A stretch of 6,221 bases of DNA from Anaerolineae bacterium CG2_30_58_95 (lineage in GTDB: Bacteria; Chloroflexota; Anaerolineae; Anaerolineales; Villigracilaceae): NCBI GenBank assembly GCA_001872165.1, contig MNXK01000154.1:1-6221 (forward strand), in the 5' to 3' direction. This document shows, piece after piece, positions 1 through 3,824 of the stretch; within the stretch, counting starts at the first letter, position 1; each line of letters opens with the position of its first letter. A model generated the notes under the pieces. That model saw only the letters and a list, made by a program, of their open reading frames with translations. It ran no database searches and had not been told where the DNA came from. The translations under genes were made by a program, and so were the position numbers.

Positions 1-263
1 TTCTTGTTGCCCACCTGGCCCGCCTCGAGCACGGGATTCCAGGTGATCTCTGGCGAAACATCATTATGGGCGCGGCAGGCCATGACGCAATACCCGCAGC
101 CATTGCACAGGGATTGGTCAACGACCATTGCCCATTGCCGCCCGCCGGATGGGGTCGGTTCGGAGGCTTCCGCACGGCGGATCACCTGCGCGCCGGCCAG
201 CGCCGTGACGCCAATTGCCGTGATCTTCAGGAAATCGCGCCGATCAACCTTTGGATTGCTCAT
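1..263 (-). CDS. Tat-exported 4Fe-4S ferredoxin-type oxidoreductase subunit (partial, N-terminal 87 residues)
   Basis: Only the N-terminus is in the window; the gene continues past the left edge. It begins with a twin-arginine signal, RRDFLK at residues 8-13, followed by a hydrophobic stretch (ITAIGVTALAGA), so the folded, cofactor-loaded protein is probably exported by Tat. A classical 4Fe-4S motif CNGCGYCVMAC follows (Cys 53, 56, 59, 63). This layout fits the NrfC/PsrB/TtrB-like electron-transfer subunits, which carry several such clusters and pass electrons between an NrfD-type membrane quinol subunit and a periplasmic-side partner; the remaining clusters would lie outside the window. The ATG overlaps the stop of the octaheme cytochrome gene (ATGA), and GGAGGA (plus-strand 268-273) sits 4-5 nt upstream, inside the cytochrome's last codons, so the two are translationally coupled. 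The exact subfamily cannot be decided from this fragment; a larger ActB-like protein is less likely but possible. Confidence 0.88.
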   Translation of the reverse strand, partial: MSNPKVDRRDFLKITAIGVTALAGAQVIRRAEASEPTPSGGRQWAMVVDQSLCNGCGYCVMACRAHNDVSPEITWNPVLEAGQVGNK

Positions 264-1264
264 TTCTTCCTCCCAGTTGTGTTCATACGGCCTGTATTCA
301 TGCGGCGATATAACCTTTCCAGCCAGGGGGAGAGCACCATGCCGACCGCCAGCCCAAGCAGGCCGGCCAGGCCAGCAAACCCGGCCGGGCTGACCGGAGC
401 TGGTTGGCTGGTCACGAGTGGGATAGGTGTTGCTACAGGCGTGGGCAGAGGCGTAGGCGTCCCGCCGCTCTCTTCGATGGCGATTGCGGCCGCAGCGACC
501 GATTCGCCCGGAGCGTGCATCTGGTTGGCATGACATTTGTTGCAGGTAGCCAATGTGGGCACGAAACTGTGGTCAGGAGCCTTGTGAGCAGAAACAAAGT
601 CTGTGATATCCGTGGTTCCCACGTTGAAACCGAGGTGACAGTTGACGCAGGTCACACCCGCTTCGGCGTGTTTGGATGTCGGGAAGTTCTGCATCACACC
701 TTTGTGGCAGTTCGCGCATAGATCCGAAGCATCCGCGCGGGTATTAATCGCGCCTGCAACAGATTTCATCCCGGCGCTGTGCGGGTCGTGACACACCGAG
801 CACGTCATGCTGCGCTGGTAATGCGCGCTCAGTTTCCAATTTTCGGTCACAAAGCGGGGGTCGCTGTGGCATCTACCGCACAGATTGGGAGACGCATCAA
901 TCGGCATGTTATCGGTGGGATGATTGGTCGGGATCGGGCTATGGCAGGCCGTGCAAACAACCCCTTCAGCCTTCAATTCACCGGTCGCAGGATCATAACC
1001 GGTCGCGTGGCATACCAGGCAGGCGCCTGGCTTGCCCTGGGCATTCCAGGCCTCAGCAAATACGGGATCGGTAAGCGACTGGCCATGAGCACCGCCCTGC
1101 CACGTGTCATAAATATCTTTGTGGCAGGCAACGCAGCTATCTCCTGTTATACTATTAGTCGGCTGCGGCGGCTGGGGGGTCTGGGCCTGGGCCGCCGCCA
1201 GCGTAACGCCGGCCGCCAGCAGCGCAAACATGACCGCGATGATCAGACGTTCGAGTTTTGACAT
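260..1264 (-). CDS. Membrane-anchored octaheme c-type cytochrome
   Basis: A 334-aa exported multiheme cytochrome. Residues 7-27 form a signal peptide ending near AAAQAQ. Eight CxxCH heme-attachment motifs follow, with first Cys at 44, 82, 104, 129, 155, 183, 206 and 241; every one ends in His, with no CxxCK catalytic variant. Other His residues (60, 115, 148, 162, 199, 227, 232, 250) could serve as distal ligands. A Pro/Thr linker (residues 269-290) leads to a C-terminal hydrophobic anchor (about 294-314) and a basic tail, so the heme domain should sit outside the cytoplasmic membrane. The first part (CVACH...W..GAHGQS) recalls the cytochrome c554/multiheme family. The role is probably electron transfer between quinol:ferredoxin partners and an acceptor; catalysis is not shown. 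GAGGAG lies 8 nt before the ATG. The gene is preceded by the two-CW gene after 22 nt and followed by the ferredoxin with a 4-nt overlap. Confidence 0.93.
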   Translation of the reverse strand: MSKLERLIIAVMFALLAAGVTLAAAQAQTPQPPQPTNSITGDSCVACHKDIYDTWQGGAHGQSLTDPVFAEAWNAQGKPGACLVCHATGYDPATGELKAEGVVCTACHSPIPTNHPTDNMPIDASPNLCGRCHSDPRFVTENWKLSAHYQRSMTCSVCHDPHSAGMKSVAGAINTRADASDLCANCHKGVMQNFPTSKHAEAGVTCVNCHLGFNVGTTDITDFVSAHKAPDHSFVPTLATCNKCHANQMHAPGESVAAAAIAIEESGGTPTPLPTPVATPIPLVTSQPAPVSPAGFAGLAGLLGLAVGMVLSPWLERLYRRMNTGRMNTTGRKK

Positions 1265-1286
1265 TGTTGTATCTCCTCGTTTGGAT

Positions 1287-1619
1287 CTAGATGAACACCG
1301 GCACGGATGCCTGGCGGAACACCTCGCAGTTCAGGCAATCCTCGCGTAAGACGCCGCTTTTTGACCGGAAGAACTGCCAGCACGGGACCCCGGGCTGGGC
1401 AGCCGCCGGGCAGGCCTTATGCCTCGCCTCGGGGCATTCTTTGACCTCCCAGCAGGGTTTCCCGCCTGGAGCAGCCAGCGGCGCGGAAGAGGCCTCTTCC
1501 TGCCAGCGTTGGTCAAGGCGGTGGAGAAGGTAGATAATCCCGGCGGTCACGGCCAACGGGATGCCGATCCGCAAGAGCAGGCCGAGAATGATGGTAAGGA
1601 TGGTGTTCAACCACTCCAT
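1287..1619 (-). CDS. Membrane-anchored two-CW-domain protein
   Basis: A 110-aa protein with one N-terminal transmembrane segment (about residues 6-32) and a Cys-rich C-terminal domain. The domain reads CWEVKEC (Cys 56, 62), then Cys 70, PCW (Cys 80), and CLNC (Cys 95, 98). The two Cys-Trp pairs (56-57 and 80-81) and closing CxxC match the small 'two-CW' family, whose six Cys suggest metal or redox-cluster binding; the family's function is not established as far as I know. Its place between a membrane peptide and an octaheme cytochrome suggests an accessory or small redox subunit of the same complex. The ATG overlaps the preceding stop as TGATG, with GAGG (plus-strand 1626-1629) 6 nt upstream, so it is coupled to the 42-aa gene. 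Its transmembrane segment resembles the 42-aa protein. Confidence 0.85.
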   Translation of the reverse strand: MEWLNTILTIILGLLLRIGIPLAVTAGIIYLLHRLDQRWQEEASSAPLAAPGGKPCWEVKECPEARHKACPAAAQPGVPCWQFFRSKSGVLREDCLNCEVFRQASVPVFI

Positions 1620-1747
1620 CAGGCGCCTCGCAGATTGCCGGGCCTCTCGTCATGGCGTCGAACTGCTTCGCCAATCACCAGCAGCACGGCTGCGGGTACT
1701 CCCACTCTCAAGATCATCAGAGCGATCACGATCAACGCGCTTGTCAT
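1619..1747 (-). CDS. Small single-pass membrane protein, first gene of the cytochrome operon
   Basis: A 42-aa hydrophobic peptide starting MTSALIVIAL, with one transmembrane span (about residues 4-26) and a charged tail RRHDERPGNLRGA. The frame stays open upstream to an ATG at 1858, but the start at 1747 is chosen because a perfect AAGGAGG (plus-strand 1753-1759) lies 5 nt before it and the segment behind it has no protein-like character. The stop overlaps the ATG of the two-CW gene (TGATG). I do not recognise a family. Residues 13-35 align without gaps to residues 16-38 of the two-CW protein, sharing the pattern L-R-[VI]-G-[VI]-P-x-A-V and an R-x-D-x-R ending, so the two probably arose by duplication. 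It may be a small stabilising subunit of the membrane redox complex. Confidence 0.72.
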   Translation of the reverse strand: MTSALIVIALMILRVGVPAAVLLVIGEAVRRHDERPGNLRGA

Positions 1748-1752
1748 GGCAG

Positions 1753-1759
1753 CCTCCTT
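1753..1759 (-). promoter_or_regulatory. Ribosome binding site fixing the start of the 42-aa gene
   Basis: On the minus strand this is AAGGAGG, 5 nt before the ATG at 1747. It is the best Shine-Dalgarno match in the window and decides in favour of the short 42-aa product over a 79-aa extension. Confidence 0.8.
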
Positions 1760-1787
1760 TCGAGAGTCGTTCGATTCGGTCATCTTC

Positions 1788-1816
1788 AGTTTAGCCATTC
1801 CAGGGCGCGAAGTAAA
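1788..1816 (-). promoter_or_regulatory. Candidate weak promoter for the cytochrome operon
   Basis: Read on the minus strand, TTTACT (1811-1816) and TAAACT (1788-1793) are 17 nt apart and each matches the sigma-70-type consensus at 4 of 6 positions. Transcription would start near 1781, leaving a leader of about 34 nt before the ATG at 1747. Such a match can occur by chance; what supports it is correct spacing and position and the repeat element behind it (1840-1866), which would be centred near -69, a usual activator position. A weak promoter that depends on an activator is one reading. Confidence 0.3.
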
Positions 1817-1839
1817 TCCGGCGCACAGCCAATCTTTTC

Positions 1840-1866
1840 TATGGGACTGCTGTCCCATATTGTCCC
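1840..1866. repeat. Inverted repeat TATGGGAC/GTCCCATA plus third half-site: candidate operator
   Basis: TATGGGAC (1840-1847) and GTCCCATA (1852-1859) form a perfect 8-bp inverted repeat around a 4-nt centre. TGTCCC also occurs twice in direct orientation at 1851-1856 and 1861-1866, exactly 10 bp apart, about one helical turn. The arrangement suits a dimeric transcription factor with an extra half-site. It lies upstream of the cytochrome operon, not in any gene. A short RNA hairpin is an alternative, but no T-tract follows on either strand. The regulator is unknown; the NarL-type regulator in this window is one candidate only by proximity. Confidence 0.4.
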
Positions 1867-2029
1867 CCGAAACTTTAGCTCTCTACTCTTGCCGCCCCAT
1901 AGCGACGAGGATGGATTGGGTGGTTATTGAGTCGAATGCCCCAGTAGCGATAACATGGTGCTACTTATATACCACCACCCTTTTGCAATCTGCCATGCCC
2001 ATAATGACGGCGCAGCGACAGTCATCTTA
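1860..2029. other. Intergenic sequence with no supported gene
   Basis: Between the candidate operator and the miniature element I see no credible coding sequence on either strand: open frames here lack ribosome binding sites and protein-like patterns. Two weak inverted repeats occur, GGGTGGT (1918-1924)/ACCACCC (1974-1980) and, nested inside, AGTAGC (1943-1948)/GCTACT (1960-1965); their 49-nt and 11-nt spacings make them unconvincing as single hairpins, though together they could fold as one interrupted stem. Confidence 0.5.
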
Positions 2030-2038
2030 GAGCATAGT
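2030..2038 (+). repeat. Left target-site duplication of the miniature element
   Basis: GAGCATAGT, repeated perfectly and in the same orientation at 2199-2207. The two copies directly abut the terminal inverted repeats of the 160-bp element between them, which is what transposition with a 9-bp staggered cut leaves behind. Confidence 0.68.
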
Positions 2039-2198
2039 GGGCGTATGTCAGTTTGGTGGCAACGGAGTCCAACGTCTCCGACGGTGGAGCGCAAACGGCC
2101 AGAAAAACGCCAAAATCTGGCCCGCAGGGTGCTTCGCGAAGATTTTGGACTCCGGTCAGGCTATTTTGGGAAACTCGCCCCAGAACTGACAACCACCC
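2039..2198. mobile_element. 160-bp MITE-like element with terminal inverted repeats and 9-bp target duplication
   Basis: The left end begins GGGCGTATGTCAGTT and the reverse complement of the right end begins GGGTGGTTGTCAGTT. Over the first 22 positions 16 match, including an uninterrupted TGTCAGTT. A second, internal inverted repeat is perfect: CGGAGTCCAA (2063-2072) and TTGGACTCCG (2145-2154). Perfect 9-bp direct repeats GAGCATAGT flank the whole. It has no credible coding sequence, so it would be non-autonomous, moved by a transposase encoded elsewhere. A 9-bp duplication is made by several families (for example IS1, IS903-type IS5, some IS4 and IS256), so the parent cannot be named. The element sits between the divergent cytochrome operon and HNH cassette; it ends 41 bp before the cassette's -10 box and so does not supply its core promoter. 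Confidence 0.65.
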
Positions 2199-2207
2199 GA
2201 GCATAGT
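2199..2207 (+). repeat. Right target-site duplication of the miniature element
   Basis: Second exact copy of GAGCATAGT, immediately outside the right terminal repeat. The match does not extend in either direction beyond 9 bp. Confidence 0.68.
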
Positions 2208-2236
2208 TGTTGGCTCCAAACAGCAGGAACAATGAG

Positions 2237-2247
2237 GGTATAATACC
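2237..2247 (+). promoter_or_regulatory. Promoter -10 box inside a palindrome, upstream of the RHH-HNH cassette
   Basis: TATAAT (2239-2244) is an exact consensus -10 hexamer. It is the core of the palindrome GGTAT-A-ATACC (2237-2247). No good -35 hexamer is found 16-18 nt upstream (the region around 2215-2221 is TCCAAAC), so the promoter leans on its -10 or on an activator. Transcription would begin near 2251, giving a leader of about 22 nt that contains GAGGTG (2263-2268) before the ATG at 2273. Because the first gene product looks like a ribbon-helix-helix DNA binder, the palindrome may be its own operator; that part is inference. Confidence 0.6.
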
Positions 2248-2272
2248 AGCCACAGGAAAAGTGAGGTGCACC

Positions 2273-2761
2273 ATGTCTCAAACGATCACTATCCAGCTTC
2301 CCGATACGTTGTTTGGCCAGTTGAAACGCGCTGCCGAATTGTTTCGCCAGCCAACCGAAACCCTCATCGCGCAAAGTTTGGCGCACAGTTTGCCCCCCTT
2401 GCTCGAAGAGATTCCCTTCCAGTATCAACCGGATGTGTTCCCGCTTTTACAGATGACTGATGCTGAGCTACAAAGCGAAATGAGTCGCACTTTTCCATCG
2501 GAACGTTGGGTAGAGTACGAAGCGCTGCTCGCTAGGAAAAAGACCGGCGCACTGACGAGCGCGGAAGAAGAGCTTTTGGCAACGCTCCGACGCGAAGCAG
2601 ACGTGTTGACGTTTCGGCGGGGTTATGCGGCAGTTCTGCTCAAAAGACGCGGCTATCGTTTGCCAACTCTCCAGGAATTGGAGCAATCCAAATGGCCCTT
2701 ACCCCGGCAAGGCGACGGCGCATCGCAGAGCAAGCGCGCTACCGCTGCGGCTACTGCCTGA
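2273..2761 (+). CDS. RHH-like N-terminal protein, partner of the HNH nuclease gene
   Basis: A 162-aa soluble protein. Residues 2-38 (TITIQLPDTLFGQLKRAAEL, then PTETLIAQSLAH) have the beta-strand plus two-helix pattern of ribbon-helix-helix DNA-binding proteins. A middle acidic segment (62-72, TDAELQSEM) leads into a helical region (80-130) with the block KTGALTSAEEELLATL and an ending LLKRRGYRLPTLQEL, which I associate with a family regularly found just before HNH genes in Chloroflexota and cyanobacteria. The start at 2273 is chosen over an upstream TTG at 2207, because GAGGTG lies 4 nt before it and the upstream codons cover the promoter. The last 23 residues (140-162) overlap the HNH gene in another frame and are Ala/Ser/Arg/Gln-rich, unlike a conserved domain. 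Likely a DNA-binding or antitoxin-like partner; its function is not shown. Confidence 0.78.
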   Translation: MSQTITIQLPDTLFGQLKRAAELFRQPTETLIAQSLAHSLPPLLEEIPFQYQPDVFPLLQMTDAELQSEMSRTFPSERWVEYEALLARKKTGALTSAEEELLATLRREADVLTFRRGYAAVLLKRRGYRLPTLQELEQSKWPLPRQGDGASQSKRATAAATA

Positions 2762-3108
2762 CACAGGAAATTGTCAGTGGGGTAGCGCTGACGGTGGAGC
2801 ACATCATCCCCACCGCTAGAGATGGCCAAACCGTCGAGGAGAACCTGTGGCTTTCTTGCCGTCTATGCAATGAAGCCAAAGGTATGTTGACCGAGGCCAT
2901 TGATCCAGAGAGTGGCGCAACTGTACCCCTCTTCAATCCCAGGCTCCAGATTTGGGCGGATCATTTCGCCTGGAGTGAGGACAGCACACACGTCATCGGG
3001 CAAACACCGACAGGTCGTTCCACAGTGAAAGCTTTATCCCTCAATGACGAATTGCGCGTGCGCGCCCGAGCCATCTGGGTCGAAGCCGGCTGGCATCCGC
3101 CTGAGTAG
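2692..3108 (+). CDS. HNH endonuclease (HNN variant)
   Basis: A 138-aa protein with a complete HNH fold signature. After a basic start (PARRRRIAEQARYRC) comes the first zinc knuckle CGYC (Cys 19, 22), then EHIIP with the general-base His 37, ENL with Asn 51, and the second knuckle CRLCN (Cys 56, 59) followed by EAKG. The third metal-ligand position is Asn 60 in place of His, as in HNN-type members. The C-terminal part (DPESG..VPLFNPR, W..HF.W, G.TPTGR.TV..L..N) is a conserved extension seen in stand-alone HNH proteins of this type. It should cut DNA with a divalent metal; the target is unknown. GGAG (2680-2683) lies 8 nt before the ATG, which is within the end of the preceding gene, giving a 70-nt overlap and probable coupling. 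Homing, toxin or defence roles are all open. Confidence 0.9.
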   Translation: MALTPARRRRIAEQARYRCGYCLTQEIVSGVALTVEHIIPTARDGQTVEENLWLSCRLCNEAKGMLTEAIDPESGATVPLFNPRLQIWADHFAWSEDSTHVIGQTPTGRSTVKALSLNDELRVRARAIWVEAGWHPPE

Positions 3109-3128
3109 GAAAGCGTCATGACAGACGT

Positions 3129-3165
3129 ACAGACCTCCGAGTTCTCTCAGAACTCGGAGGTCTGT
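3129..3165. terminator. Perfect 17-bp-stem hairpin between convergent genes (probable bidirectional terminator)
   Basis: ACAGACCTCCGAGTTCT (3129-3145), loop CTC, then its exact reverse complement (3149-3165). It lies in the 65-nt gap between the HNH stop and the response-regulator stop, so it could end transcription from both sides. No T-run follows on either strand, so it is not a textbook intrinsic terminator; it may instead block 3' decay or be one copy of a dispersed palindromic repeat. I associate ACCTCCGAG-type palindromes with intergenic gaps in Chloroflexota, from memory only. Confidence 0.62.
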
Positions 3166-3173
3166 TGGAAGCC

Positions 3174-3824
3174 TCAAGGCTCGATGATCCCTTTGCGGAT
3201 GGCGTAACGCACCAAATCAGCACGAGAGTGCAGGTTGAGCTTGCTCATGATATTTTCGCGGTGGCGGGCCACAGTCTTCGGGCTGATGACCAGCACTTCG
3301 GCAATCTCGTCGTTGTTCGCGCCGTCGGCCAGGTATTTCAACACTTCCTGCTCACGGTCGGTCAGACCGTCGAGTCCGGCTGCATCGCCGCTGGCCCGCT
3401 CTTGCGCCAGGAAATCCTTGACGAGCAGCTTCGCCAGGGAAGGATAGAGGTAAACCTCGCCAGCCGCCGCGGCCCGGATGGCAGTCAATAGTTCTTCCGG
3501 CGCGGCGCGCTTGGGCACGTAGCCATTCGCCCCGACTTCGAGCATTTTGAAGAAATATTCCTCGTCCTCGTGGATGGTCAATGCCACGACCGCAATTTCC
3601 GGGTAAAGGCGCTTGATCTCGCTCGTCGCCTCGATGCCGGACATATCCGGCAGGCCAATATCCATCAGAACGATGTTCGGCCTTAACTTCGGCGCCGCCT
3701 CGAGCGCCTCTTTGGCCGTGCCGGCCTCGCCGACGATCTCCACGTCGCTTTCACCGCCCAGCAACATGCGCAGACCCGAACGGACGACTTGATGGTCATC
3801 CACCAGCAGGAGACGGATTTTCAT
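3174..3824 (-). CDS. NarL/FixJ-type response regulator
   Basis: A 216-aa two-domain regulator. The receiver domain (residues 2-118) has the acidic pair Asp 9-Asp 10, the phosphoacceptor Asp 55 in LMDIGLPD, the switch Thr 83 and the invariant Lys 105 (VPKRA). A linker (119-150) leads to a LuxR-type helix-turn-helix (about 152-212): LTDREQEVLKYLADGANNDE, then ISPKTVARHRENIMSKLNLH. Phosphorylation by the partner kinase should change dimerisation and DNA binding. The ATG lies inside the end of the kinase gene (29-nt overlap) with GAGGTG (plus-strand 3829-3834) 4 nt upstream, so synthesis is coupled to the kinase. It is the last gene of its unit, ending just before the hairpin at 3129-3165. Target genes are not known; the cytochrome operon nearby is a reasonable candidate. 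Confidence 0.95.
   Translation of the reverse strand: MKIRLLLVDDHQVVRSGLRMLLGGESDVEIVGEAGTAKEALEAAPKLRPNIVLMDIGLPDMSGIEATSEIKRLYPEIAVVALTIHEDEEYFFKMLEVGANGYVPKRAAPEELLTAIRAAAAGEVYLYPSLAKLLVKDFLAQERASGDAAGLDGLTDREQEVLKYLADGANNDEIAEVLVISPKTVARHRENIMSKLNLHSRADLVRYAIRKGIIEP

Noticed and set aside
279..308. Short internal repetition RMNTGRMNTTGR at the end of the cytochrome
   Set aside because: A small local duplication in a basic tail that also carries the next gene's ribosome binding site; too short to be more than a slippage trace.
260..1264. Octaheme tetrathionate/nitrite reductase or hydroxylamine oxidoreductase identity for the cytochrome
   Set aside because: All eight motifs are CxxCH with no CxxCK catalytic heme, and I see no hydroxylamine-oxidoreductase-type signature; electron transfer is all that can be claimed.
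1619..1858. A 79-aa version of the first cytochrome-operon gene starting at 1858
   Set aside because: The added 37 residues have no protein-like pattern, cover the candidate promoter and part of the inverted repeat, and the internal ATG at 1747 has a perfect AAGGAGG at ideal spacing.
1918..1980. GGGTGGT/ACCACCC inverted repeat as a second mobile-element end pair
   Set aside because: Only 7 bp arms 49 nt apart, with no flanking direct repeats, so chance is a sufficient explanation.
1419..2030. A 203-aa plus-strand open frame
   Set aside because: It runs antisense across the two-CW and 42-aa genes and the intergenic region, has no ribosome binding site or domain pattern, and is explained by high-GC antisense openness.
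2022..2219. Small open frames across the miniature element, both strands
   Set aside because: They run over the terminal repeats and target duplications, have no ribosome binding sites, and look like no known protein.
2207..2272. Upstream TTG start at 2207 adding 22 residues to the RHH-like protein
   Set aside because: These codons cover the TATAAT promoter and palindrome; the ATG at 2273 has a good ribbon-helix-helix-like beginning and ribosome binding site.
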